Shown: positions 39,938-50,759 of the stretch, piece after piece | Position numbering within the stretch: the stretch's first letter is position 1 | Layout of the letters: each line of letters opens with the position of its first letter | Assembly: GCA_033675265.1 (NCBI GenBank) | Contig: JAUJYZ010001280.1 | Coordinates: 343,501-407,500 of the forward strand | Direction of reading: 5' to 3' | DNA length: 64,000 bases | Source: Actinostola sp. cb2023 | Taxonomy: Eukaryota > Cnidaria > Anthozoa > Actiniaria > Actinostolidae | The notes under the pieces: generated by a model | Seen by the model: the letters and a program-made list of their open reading frames with translations, nothing else | Databases searched by the model: none | Told to the model about the DNA's origin: nothing | Position numbers and translations under genes: made by a program

Positions 39938-40030
<93 letters not shown>
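39938..40030. repeat. (TAA)n microsatellite, about 31 copies
   Basis: Perfect AAT/TAA repeat with no interruption. Poly-N and poly-I frames here are artefacts. Confidence 0.97.
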
Positions 40031-40034
40031 TCCA

Positions 40035-41255
40035 TGATAATATACATTACGTCATTTCCTGTAATTTGCACAAGAAGCCAACAAACAAGACGAGATGATG
40101 GCAAATAATGGCAAATGCGATCATGTTTACGTACGAGCATTTTTTTTGTTTCAACCAAATTATCTCTGAACATCACGGAAAACTTTGAACACCATGTATA
40201 ATTCAGTTATGCCCGTACAGTCTTTATTGGAAATAATTGAGGACGTTAGACAGAAAAAATATCCAAAAACAATTGCAACGTTGGATGTCATTCAAAACTG
40301 GCGGCACGAGCCTCAAAGTCTCACTTTATTCGCCGATTAAATCGCTTTTCAAAAAGAATTGTAATGTAATTGAACGTGACTGAGGTTCAGAATGTTTATT
40401 CTATCAATTTATTCATAAAAAAAGAAAATTGATTTTTTTTTTGTCATCCGGGACCTTTTTGCGTGACGCAAAAATATCCTGAGAAATGCGTGATTTTGTG
40501 ACGTCATCACTGTACTCGACCAATCAGAGCACCAACTATATAAATTACCGTAGCTCGCCAGGTAGCTCGCAGCGAAATTCATGTCCAGTCCTCCTATATA
40601 AAGTTGTCACGCATCGTACATTTAGATGATTGCGTGACATGAAGTAATATTTTTGATAGAATCGGTTACAGTCAAAGTATCCCGTAGTTCCTCAGAGTGT
40701 TATATAAAGCTCGCGTTGAATCTCATACCCAGACCTCCTATGGAGTCGTCACGCAATGTACCATTTATCTACTGATCCAAGCTAATTCCTTATTTAGAAA
40801 CAAAAATTCCATATTTGGTTCATGGTCGATTCCTTATTTGGTAGATAATTTCCATATTTGGTGGGTGGACTTTTTTAATCAAACACCTGCAATTACAAGC
40901 ATTGCAAACTGATACTGTACTTCAGAATTGCGATGACTCACTTCACTGCATGTAAAGTGGACTGATAAAACAAGGATCCTTCCGTTGTTTACAGAACTTT
41001 ACAATTTGAAAGATAGCGTGTCGAGACAATGTGTCGTGTTTCACGCTGCTTTGCGAGATCACAACACAAAGTTCAAAAGAACACGACAAAAAGAGCACGT
41101 TTTCCCACATTCTTTCTCGTATTATGACAATGCAATGCGCCACACTTTATCGACTGTAAATTTACGAAATACAATGCAAAAACCCACGTAGAATTCATTT
41201 CTTTTAGCTTCTTTTTCGCACCTCTCTAGTACAATACAATCGTTTATTTAGACAT
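40035..41255. other. Gene-free spacer
   Basis: Two related blocks with TATATAAAG followed by GTCACGCA (about 40550-40640 and 40700-40760) look like decayed copies of one repeat. No gene is supported. Confidence 0.4.
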
Positions 41256-41258
41256 GCA

Positions 41259-41724
41259 CGTTAAAGTGCCTATTACCCCTGTGAGTGTCTTAAGAATCTA
41301 TTCACTATAAGCTGAATAGTTGGTGGGTTCAGTATTTTGTGATTTGAACCTTGCGTTTATGAGTTATAGAGGTTTGAAATCTCAATATGCAAATTTGATG
41401 ACGTCTACTAAGGAATATGCCATAACTTATATAGACTTTTTCAAGAAGAACTTACTTTTTTAAATGGGCAAAAAAGCTATAAAGTCATTTATAAAGACTG
41501 TGAAAAATTCTGTAAGTTTTCAAATGTCAATAATCAGCACAAGGGCGTTTTTGTATAATAAATGAAGTCTTAGTAGACGTCATCAAATTTGCATATTGAG
41601 ATTTCAAACCTCTATAACTCATAAACGCAAGGTTCAAATCACAAAATACTGAACCCACCAACTATTCAGCTTATATTGAATAGATTTTTAAAACAATCTC
41701 ATAGGGGTTAGTTGCACTTTAACG
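41259..41724. mobile_element. 466-bp foldback element
   Basis: Ends CGTTAAAGTGC and GCACTTTAACG. Long arms of about 125 bp (CTATAACTCATAAACGCAAG and inverse, ATTTGATGACGTCTACTAAG and inverse) lie at 41289-41411 and 41573-41690. No clear target duplication. Confidence 0.75.
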
Positions 41725-42023
41725 CCAAAGAGCAAAAGCTCGTTCAAAATACGAACGCGTGTAAAAATACAATATGAACTCAGAACTATGAAAACTATAT
41801 AAAAATACTAGTGTGAACATGCAGATGTTCTGAACAAAGAGTCTATAATGTTTATAAAACACAGCCAGAAACAAGTCGAGATTTCAATCAGCCGGCTAAT
41901 TATTGAGCCGTATCAACGCTAGTTTACTGAGCCACGCAGCAAGAGCGGTGATATATCTACAAAGAACACTGGGTGGTAGGTTTCTTTTCTTTTCGGGACA
42001 GAATGAGTCGCTGTGGTGCTAAT

Positions 42024-42271
42024 AGGGACCTTACGCACGAGAAAATTGTAGGACGGGAACGTGAGGACGACAGCGCGCGCACTGACGATAAACGGCTCAA
42101 AACGACCGTTGACATCCAGATTGACATCCGTGACGGCAATCTACGACGTGAAAACAGGTGAAGTGCCAGATTGCCGTCGCGGACGTCCACGTTCGTTTTG
42201 AGCCGTTATTCGTCAGTGCGCGCGCTGTCGTCCTCACGTTCCCGTCCTACAATTTTCTCGTGCGTAAGGTC
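42024..42271. mobile_element. Palindromic element, about 248 bp
   Basis: GACCTTACGCACGAGAAAAT ... GACAGCGCGCGCACTGACGA and the inverse at 42190-42271; the arms are about 85 bp. GCTAAT stands before the left (42018-42023) and after the right end (42272-42277). Confidence 0.7.
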
Positions 42272-42311
42272 GCTAATGACTAGGAAAACCATTCAAAAGC
42301 ATATTATGGCT

Positions 42312-43864
42312 TAGTCCAGTCCCGGACTCACTTTCTATCCGCTCCGACAAGCTGAAGTCGCGGAGGAAAGAGGGAAAGAGAGTCCAGTATACCTTGCATG
42401 CGCATGGCAGCTTAACAGCCAATCAGATCGGAGCTCAATAGACCAAATCGACTAACACAATGTTTACATTCTTTGACCCATTTCAGATCTTTTGGGAATA
42501 CGGTTCTTTGTCTGTTGTATTTCGATTTCAATAGACATTTCAATAGCATTGATATGGAAATCGAAGGAAATGTTGTTTGCAAAAGTTTTGAATTGAGTTA
42601 AAGAATGTAAACATTGCGTCAGCCGATTTTGTCTATTTTCAGAGCCCGCAAATGTATTATGGCCAGTGATACTGTTTACATCACGTGGAGCTGTCAAAAT
42701 ATAATGGAATGAAATGGCTGACAGCGTGTGCAGATTAATAAAGAATAAATCAGTGACTATATTTCCAAAGCCCGTACTCAAATTAACAAAAACATCCGGC
42801 TTCCCACGAGTCACCACAGAGAGCCCAAGCTTACTATCAGTGTATATATACATGTGGCTTTGAAATGTGCAAATAAAAGTCATAATTTTCATCAAAAGTA
42901 TTTGTTGTTGCTATATATTATGTTTAAAATCCTCTCTGAGTTGCCTGGAGTTGTTATTTGAGTTCAATTTGATTGTTTACGTTTTTACTTACCTTTCTCT
43001 CCCTATTCATAGTAAAGGGTGGAAACCGAGACCAACTTCGAAGCCAACCGGCCCAACAAAATGTCCCGTTTCACCAACAAATATACTTCCAATCACGTTC
43101 AGATTCACACAGCTCACGGCCAGACAATGCACTTACACGGCACTGCACAGAAAACGATGAAAAGTGAAGCGATTCTAATAAATACATCGAGAGCAATCGT
43201 TTAGAACTTGCATTTTCGATGCCACTAACACACAATCGGGCCGATCTGCGCGGACGGTACTGGGACCCAGCACCAAAAGTATTTCCACCGGGAGGTCCTG
43301 TTGACGGGGAATAATTTGTTTCGTTCAAAATTACCACAGGTAATTCAGGTAACTCAAATAACAACTCCAGGCAACTCAGAGAGGATTTTAAACATAATAT
43401 ATAGCAACAACAAATACTTTTGATGAAAATTATGACTTTTATTTGCACATTTCAAAGCCACATGTATATATACACTGATAGTAAGCTTGGGCTCCCTGTG
43501 GAGTCACTTGATACTGAATGGCTTGGAGCTGTTAAAACTTTAGAACAATATTATAATAAATTTAATTACTCTTTGCGAGGGAAAACTTCACGGAATCGAT
43601 GAAATTATTCCCAAAATTCGACTGATATCGCTCATACAGAACTGAGAAACTGCGCAATATAAATATTAAATTATTAAACCAGGATTTACTGGAGCCTCCG
43701 CCATTTTGGAGATCAGACATGCTTTGTAACCAGGCGACCACCACATATTTGTGGTGGTCGTCTGGCTGCTAAGCTGCCATGCGCATGCAAGTTATACTGG
43801 ACTCTCTTTCCTCCGCGACTTCAGCTTGTCAGAGCGGATAGAAAGTGAGTCTGGGACTGGACTA
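42312..43864. mobile_element. 1.55-kb foldback element, 9-bp target duplication
   Basis: Begins TAGTCCAGTCCCGGACTCAC and ends with the inverse (GTGAGTCTGGGACTGGACTA); the arms are about 105 bp (CTTTCTATCCGCTC, GACAAGCTGAAGTCGCGGAG, CCTTGCATGCGCATGGCAGC). ATTATGGCT flanks both ends (42303-42311 and 43865-43873). No transposase. It carries a nested foldback element at 42815-43500. Confidence 0.85.
42815..43500. mobile_element. 686-bp nested foldback element, CACAGG family
   Basis: Begins CACAGAGAGCCCAAGCTTAC and ends GTAAGCTTGGGCTCCCTGTG; the arms are about 145 bp. GAGTCAC flanks both ends exactly (42808-42814 and 43501-43507). The single-copy middle (about 42960-43355) contains short open frames on both strands (minus: NETNYSPSTGPPGGNTFGAG) that could be captured host sequence. 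Not recognised. Confidence 0.82.
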
Positions 43865-44010
43865 ATTATGGCTAAACAGCGGGCGCGCAGAAAATTCGTA
43901 AGGTTTTCTTTTTACTATCACTGGTCTTCGTTAGCGCGTATGTAAAGCGTCGACTCCACCACGACTCGACTGTCTTGGTATACGAATCGATTTTGTATCG
44001 GGGTCCGCAC

Positions 44011-44079
44011 CATTCTCGTTCCCAGAGCTCCTCGGTTTCGAGAGAGGACCGAAACCGAGGAGCTCTGGGAACGAAAATG
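44011..44079. mobile_element. 69-bp hairpin element, 9-bp target duplication
   Basis: CATTCTCGTTCCCAGAGCTC and the inverse GAGCTCTGGGAACGAAAATG nearly fill the element. GGTCCGCAC flanks both ends (44002-44010 and 44080-44088). The termini resemble those of the 32796-33702 element. Confidence 0.75.
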
Positions 44080-44449
44080 GGTCCGCACATGTTGATCGTG
44101 GAGCATTTGCGCATACGTGTTTGAGGTTTTACAATTACAAAACGTTTTTGTTTGCTTTTTTTTGTTAATCACTTTTTATTGTTATTATTTTCGAGCCTAA
44201 CTTTCAAAGTCTGTTAGTTTTTCTTCAAGCAACTAGATGACATTTGTTTGTTTGTTTATAAGTAACTTACATTTGACAGATATTTAGACTTCACCGTCTA
44301 AAATTGAAGTTTTGAGCAAGTAAAATGACGGTTTGACGGCCACTCGTGATAGATTTTGACGTCAGAAGAAGATTCCATAAAACCTCCCATTACCAAGAGA
44401 CCATAATACTAAAGAGAGCGAATCTCGTATGATGTGTGGCCCATGCATG

Positions 44450-46017
44450 CGTGGCGCTAAATCTATTTTTAGAAAACCGGAAGGTGAGCACACTTCAGCG
44501 AAATGTGACTTCCCGCAGAAAAAACTCTTTCGGTAAAACGCCGGCTAGCTATGAATGTTGTTATTGTTGTTATCATAATGGCAAAATGAAAACAACAAAG
44601 CACAAGACTAGAAGTAAAAACACAAAAAAAAATAACTTCAAAGTCCGACTAGTCGTCGGTTTTTATTGCAAACTGGTTTTGACTGAAACAACAACAATCA
44701 AGCGACAATCTTGTTTGAATCACTCGTATTCGTAGTTTCACTCTCACTCTCAGGTTGTTGTTGTGTTGTTGTTGTTGTTGTTTTTTAACTCCTAAAACAC
44801 TCGTGATGGTAAATGAATAAATACGAGCCACCAAATAGATCCAAAGAGATTCATAATATGTGTTTCACTTTGAAGGAATCAGTGGTTTAGACGAGATTTC
44901 GTCTTTCAGAACGTGTTTTTGAAGCGGCTGTTCATCGTGCTATTAAAACTGCGAAAACTCAAGGTCAAAAGCAAGCACATTTCTTTGTGAGTTGTGAAGC
45001 GAGGCCGAAGTTTCTTCTTTTTTCGTCGAATTCAGTACTTTCAATCCATATTCATCGATTCCATCTTTTCTTGTGAATACTCTCTAATGGGCTTGTAACA
45101 CCCGCCACGTGACTTTGTAAATTTTCACCGCAGACAAACGAAAATATCATAACTGGAAAGAACATGCTAAAGTTAGTAAAAGTGGAAAGTTTGAAGGGAA
45201 ATACGTAAATAGGGCAATAGTTACAAGCATTCAAACTTTACCTTTTTTGTATGGAAATGTATGTTGGAAGGCAACAGCTTGCCTTCCAAGCGAAAACTCA
45301 TACAAATCCTTGTCAAAGCGGGAAACTTTGAAAGCCGTTAACTTTTTTCTTATTTGCTTGATTCTTTTCAAATTTTCAACTTTTACTAATTTTAGTATGC
45401 TCTTTCAAGTTATGTTATTTTCGTTTGTCTTCGGTGAAAATTTAAAAAGTCACGTGGCGGGTGTTCAAAGCAATAAACGAAGAACTGAAAGTACAAATAT
45501 CAGCGACAATCAGCAGGCTTCGCAGGCTTGTCAGTAGTTGTAGTTTTGGGTTTGCAGTGTTGAGTTGAGTCAATCCGACTCACCAGGGTGAAGTTTTTTT
45601 GACTCTTTTCAAACTTTACAGCTCCTTTTCAAAGAAATCAATCCCTTACGGTGTTATATGAAGCCATTTCATGTAGAATAGCATAGGTTGAACGACAAAA
45701 TTAATCTAATTTCTTGTTTGAATTTGATTCCGCAGCAGATTTCTTATACATAAGCGTAGTTCAAGATCTCATATCGAAAATTCAAAAATGCTTTCAACTT
45801 TCAAAGCCGGACTGAAATTCACTGTCTTTAATACCGTAGCAGTTTTCAATTTACTGTCGTCTTTTGACATGAACGTTATCATCCCGAAATTTACGAGCTT
45901 AAGTATTTTTTCTTGATTTTTTAAAGCGTTTTAGCGAAGAGATTTTATTTGCCGGAAGTCAGATTTTACTGATGTGTGCTCACCTTCCGGTTTACTAAAA
46001 ATAGATTTAGCGCCACG
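44450..46017. mobile_element. 1.57-kb inverted-repeat element
   Basis: Left CGTGGCGCTAAATCTATTTT ... CGGAAGGTGAGCACA and right inverse (GTGTGCTCACCTTCCGGTTT ... GCGCCACG); the arms are about 45 bp. It contains a TTG microsatellite (44755-44785) and a nested palindrome (45097-45465). No certain target duplication. Confidence 0.65.
45097..45465. mobile_element. 369-bp palindromic element nested in the previous one
   Basis: AACACCCGCCACGTGACTTT and inverse AAGTCACGTGGCGGGTGTT at the ends. The arms extend about 100 bp (CGAAAATA, ACTTTTACTAA). A short hairpin GGAAGGCAACAGCTTGCCTTCC lies inside at about 45268. Confidence 0.65.
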
Positions 46018-46036
46018 ATCATATCCCAACCATCAT

Positions 46037-46194
46037 CACAGGCAGCCCAACCATTGCTTTTGAGGCTACTAAATAATTCAAAAAATGATATTTGTGTCTT
46101 TTCTTGATGGGTTCCCTGTGGTAAAGCGCGCGCGCGCGCAATAAATATGGTGGGTTCCCTGTGCTGAGTAATGTCCTATGTTGGGCTTCCTGTG
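46037..46194. mobile_element. Possible CACAGG-family remnant
   Basis: CACAGGCAGCCCAACC at the left, with GGGTTCCCTGTG at two positions and GTTGGGCTTCCTGTG at 46180-46194. A (GC)n run lies at 46126-46139. No target duplication was found. Confidence 0.45.
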
Positions 46195-46239
46195 TGCGTC
46201 CTGCGGGATGCGCCCGCAGCAAATGTGTATATTGAAACA

Positions 46240-47505
46240 AGGTATGAAACTCCAGTCACGTGATGGCCTGATGTGCGCCGCGTTTTGTTGGTGCACTTTT
46301 CCGTGAACCATTGTCCAGTGATTGGCTTAATTTGTCAGTGTCCACAGAGCATGCGCAACGGTTGCTATGGAGAATTCCTTGTTTGATCACTGAAACGTTG
46401 ACAATATTTTTGACAGAAACCTCGTCTGATGATTGATTGTCCAGTGATTGGCTTAATTGACAAACCAGTTAAACAGGTTTACTAAAACCTGTTTGATGAA
46501 ACTCGATTGAATTCGACAAAGAAATGATCCATCGGGTACACGAACTCCTCAGTGCAACTCGCGCGCTCTTCAAGCACTTTCAACTTCAGTGGAAATGTCC
46601 AAAACATTGGCAGTTTGTTGGAAACTCTTTGAACAATTAATTTCCAACTGAATACCAATGAATTTCCAGGGTTGAATTTTCTACAGAGTACGCCCGGTTC
46701 CTTTAGGAATCTTTTAGGAAATGCTAGTGAGATGGTGGATGGTTTTACTACAACTGGATGCGTGCAACGAAGAACGGGTTGTTATGCCAAATACACTCGT
46801 TTATCCTGGTGCTAAATGTTTCCGATTTGTTTACCGTGTTTAGCAGAGAGTCGGTAATATCATACTCAAGTATTGTCACCTTATTTCCATGGAACCGACA
46901 GCGCCATGTCTTGGCCTATGGCTATGTATTATATGGAAGTGACAAAGTGATGAATCAACTTTTATTTTCTCAAAATTAAGCGTAAATGGATACAGAAAAC
47001 AGGTGATTTCGGGCAAGCTTGCACGTTTTGTTGACTGCGTACGTGTAGTTGTAAGTTTGGGGCAGTGTTTGTTGCGACTTTCTGCCTCCTTTTTCCAGTA
47101 CTAGTCGACGAGAAAAACTACGTTTAAGCACTGAAATCTTGATAACGACTGCATTCGTGAGTGTTACACAATCGGCTATAATGCAGGCTATATGATAGAC
47201 TATAAGATGTCTTAGTTCTCCAAATCCCTAAATTCGATTAAGTCAAGTCACGTTCCCATCACCCGTAGCTTTGACTGTATGAATACTTTTAAAATTAATC
47301 AGTAAATTTCTGAATTATTCAGCAGTAAAAGTCAATTTTTTCACGTACATGTGCTTGAGATAAATGATTCAGAACTTTAGAACATTAACTTGTGTTATAC
47401 TAACTTCGTGTCATGAGTACATGAGCATATAAAGTGAGTTCTCATTTAGATTTTCAGTCTTGATGCCAAAAAAACAACCAGCTCGTTTTTTTTAAGTTTT
47501 GAGGG
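46240..47505. other. Gene-free spacer
   Basis: TGTCCAGTGATTGGCTTAAT occurs twice (46312-46331 and 46438-46457). No gene is supported. Confidence 0.4.
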
Positions 47506-47508
47506 TAC

Positions 47509-47627
47509 TTAAGCCGAATCTATACACGAGCAAATTTTCCTTGTCGAGGAAAACTTGCTCGTGTAGATGACAAAAAATTGTCAATTTTTCCTTGTCAAGG
47601 AAAACTTGTTCGTGTAGATGCGGCTTA
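47509..47627. mobile_element. TCTACACGAGCAAG hairpin element, copy 2
   Basis: TTAAGCCGAATCTA at the left and TAGATGCGGCTTA at the right, TTA on both sides, with internal inverted CTTGTCAAGGAAAA motifs. Same family as 3442-3635. Confidence 0.6.
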
Positions 47628-47666
47628 AGAATCTGATTTTCAACCTGGAAGATCTAAATTTGTTCA

Positions 47667-47820
47667 TAAAGCCGCATCTACACGAACAAGTTTTCCTTGA
47701 ATTTTTTGTCGTCTACACGAGCAATGAAGTTTTCCTAATTGTCAAGGAAAAATTGGCGATGTTTTTGTCGTCTACACGAGAAGTCTTCCTTGTCAAGGAA
47801 AATTTGCTCGTGGCTTTATT
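47667..47820. mobile_element. TCTACACGAGCAAG hairpin element, copy 3 (degenerate)
   Basis: AAAGCCGCATCTACACGAAC at the left and AAATTTGCTCGTGGCTTTAT at the right. Three internal GTCTACACGAG motifs. Confidence 0.55.
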
Positions 47821-47829
47821 AGCTATATT

Positions 47830-49560
47830 CTGGCAACACCTTTTGCATTCACAATACGATAATTTCTTACTTAATTAAATGCTTGTTTTTATGTGTTTTG
47901 GTTTGGTTGTTTTGGTTTTTCGAAGTAAAGAAGAAAAAATATATTACTATGCTGAAAAACACTCGGCTAAAACAGCACATCTAAAACACATTTCTTATCA
48001 GTAAAGAAAAAATAAACGATAAAACTAAAAATAGCTAGTTTATAAATATAAATTGTTGAAGCCTGAAATAAACGATTTTCCCCCGCCCCTGGGGCAGATA
48101 AACAAAACATCTACATCTACATTTATTTTGTCAGCAGAAACTATATACAGAAAACAATAATAGCCCGAAACGCTATCGAAATTGCAGCGTCAACCGGTAG
48201 TCGTATAGATATTATTTTTGAACAAAAATAACACAGCTTGGAAACAGTTAGTTTTCCTTAAAGGAAAAGTCTACAACCGCGGCCCACGCTGTCTTCTACG
48301 TATCATACATCTTGAGCAAGCGCGACACAACACTTAGAAATCTTGCTAAGTGCCCAAAGTGGCATTCAACTGGCTTTCCAATGGCGATGTAGAGTTTGAC
48401 GACCGACTGTGGCCGTGGGGCCGGGAAGAAGCGACATAAATGTATACTTAAGAGTGTGTAGGTGGTGATATTTTAGGGCTTTCTGGTTTCACTCGTATGT
48501 GTACTGAATAATGACATGGCTCGGAGTCTTAACCCTCGAAAAGCTCACACAGTTTATCATAATCTCACCGAAAAAGTTACTTCATTGAATTTAAGTTATT
48601 CGGGGGATAAATTAAGTTGCTTTCAATCAGAAATGCCAATTGCGGATCTGCAGAGGTGTGTCGTTTCAAATAAGTGGATTTTCCGGCGATAACGTAAAGC
48701 TAAATATAATCTTCGCGATGAAAAACTAAAATAACTCCGTGTTGAAAATGGGTTCGGCCATATTGATGAGGAATGATCGTTTCCTGTGCAGAAAAAAAAC
48801 ATTCTAAAAATATATTTTCAATTAGAAGGCTATGATATAGCATGCAGAACAACACATGTCTCAAAACTCGTTTTTGCCGGCACGAACTGTCTTTTTATGA
48901 TCCATGCTGCGAGGAATGATTTTTTTAGGAAACTCAGTAAAAACCCGTCTTTTTAGTCGATCAGAAGTCATTTTGTTTTAACGAGTAAAAACTATGGGCT
49001 GAAATTAATTTTTATGTTATAAAAGCAATAGGACGATAACCGCTCAGGTATATATGAATATTTTTACGATATTTTGCTTATTATATTGTCTATTAATAGA
49101 AAAAAGTATTGAAAAGGTGTTCCACTGTTTCAGATCGCGAGAGATATTAAAAGCTGACTCGTGAATTTTTCATTATTAAATAGTTGTAAGATTGTGGTGA
49201 CAAAACTTGGCGTTTCTAGCAATATTCTACATGCACTTACATGCTATATGGCAAGCGAATAATCTAAAACACCAGAATATTCGTAATTGAATACTATAGA
49301 AGGCCGGTATCGAAGAAAAACCCCGAAGGATAAAGATATTGCATAACAAAAATCCGATCCAAAGCCCTCCATTGTCAACAGTATTCCATTGACGTCACGG
49401 AAGTGTTTGATTGACAGCAACTGTCAAATTGCTTTCTATTCTTAGAGCAGTATGGTACAATACACCTGCGGGGAAGCATTGCTGTACCATTTCCTACTGA
49501 ATGCCATAGAGTAAGGATCTCTACAAAATTGCCTGTCTATTCAACAGACCTTCAATTTAC
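47830..49560. other. Upstream intergenic region of the ankyrin gene
   Basis: No other gene is seen. A TGACGTCA site (49391-49398) lies about 200 bp before the ankyrin gene start codon and could be a promoter element. Confidence 0.4.
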
Positions 49561-49595
49561 AAAGACTAAGCTGATTGTATCAGAAGTTTCTGGTA

Positions 49596-50348
49596 ATGAG
49601 ACCCATGGAAAGTGTACATGTTTTATCGGCCATTCAGGAGTTACCTGAAAGCGGCTTTTACTCCGCTGTGAGTTCAAAGCGAAGCAGTTTCTTTCCGAAG
49701 AAGAAACTTTCGCGGCTGCATGGCTTGAACCCAAGAACTAGCAACAAGCACAGCTTCATCCTACCGCCATCGATGTTCGCTGAGAAACTCCCAGAGAACA
49801 ACAGAAACGAATTCAAGAAGAGGAAATTTGTCATTCCAAAAATAATCGTCGAGGAAGTCCACTTTGAGGACGACTTGGTTTACGACCCGCTTGAACAGAG
49901 ATCTGAACTATGTCGAGGGTTTCTGCACCCATCGTACGCTATTTACGCTGCCGTGTCAGCCAACGACTCGTCCTCTCTCAAAAACATTATTCTCTCTGGA
50001 AGAGTGAACGTGAACAGACTGAACGCAAGTGGGGTAACCGCTCTGCACGAAGCATCGTACGAAGGCAAAAGCAGATGCGTTGAAATCCTAGTGCAGTGCG
50101 GTGCCGATGTAGATATCAGAGACAGAGAGGGCTGGACCCCTTTACATGCGGCAGTGTGCGGTGGAAATCGACAATGCGTCGCGTTTTTACTGAAAAGTGG
50201 CGCGAACATTCGTTCTAAAAACGACGACGGACTATCGCCTCTTGGAGTTGCGGTGCAGCAAGGAAACAAAGAAATGGCCGAATTCTTGAGCTCGTTAAGA
50301 TCATCTTGTCAGAGTCAGAGACAATCATTAACTTGCGGCCGCGTTTGA
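49596..50348 (+). CDS. Ankyrin-repeat protein, possibly PP1-regulatory-like
   Basis: Single-exon frame of 250 residues from ATG 49596; the longer frame upstream begins only with TTG. Residues 1-72 are basic and serine-rich. A bridging segment KKRKFVIPKIIVEEVHFEDD (75-94) precedes about four ankyrin repeats at 113-144, 145-177 (GVTALHEASYEGKSRCVEIL), 178-210 (GWTPLHAAVCGGNRQCVAFL) and 211-233. The layout of a basic N-terminus, an F..D acidic segment and a short ankyrin block is like that of protein phosphatase 1 regulatory subunit 27 and the N-terminus of MYPT proteins. A clear RVxF PP1-docking motif is not visible, so that role is tentative. It would act as a cytoplasmic protein-binding scaffold. 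A possible polyA signal ATTAAA is at 50716. Confidence 0.85.
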   Translation: MRPMESVHVLSAIQELPESGFYSAVSSKRSSFFPKKKLSRLHGLNPRTSNKHSFILPPSMFAEKLPENNRNEFKKRKFVIPKIIVEEVHFEDDLVYDPLEQRSELCRGFLHPSYAIYAAVSANDSSSLKNIILSGRVNVNRLNASGVTALHEASYEGKSRCVEILVQCGADVDIRDREGWTPLHAAVCGGNRQCVAFLLKSGANIRSKNDDGLSPLGVAVQQGNKEMAEFLSSLRSSCQSQRQSLTCGRV

Positions 50349-50759
50349 TTGGCCCTTTGTGACATTTTTCTATTAATTCTATTGATGTATAAATTGTGTT
50401 TACACATAGTTTACAATCCACTTTCCTAAAGTAACAATTTCGACAATCCTTGTACTGCAGTATTTACGTAATTAATGATATTGCGAACCATTTACTATTC
50501 TTTCAAAGTCTAATAAGCGTTTGTAAATACACGGGGTTTGCGTCTTTTGTACATTGCTTTGTTCGATGTCACATGATTGTTCGGTGACGCGCGTCTTTAG
50601 AGTTCTACTTTTCGTACAAATTGCATAAATTAATCCACATTGTAATATATTAGTCGCACGATATATGGAAGATTTTGAACAGATTATTTATAAAGAAGTA
50701 CAGTTTAAGAGATTTATTAAACAATCTTTTGAGATCAGTATATATATATTGTCACGGTT

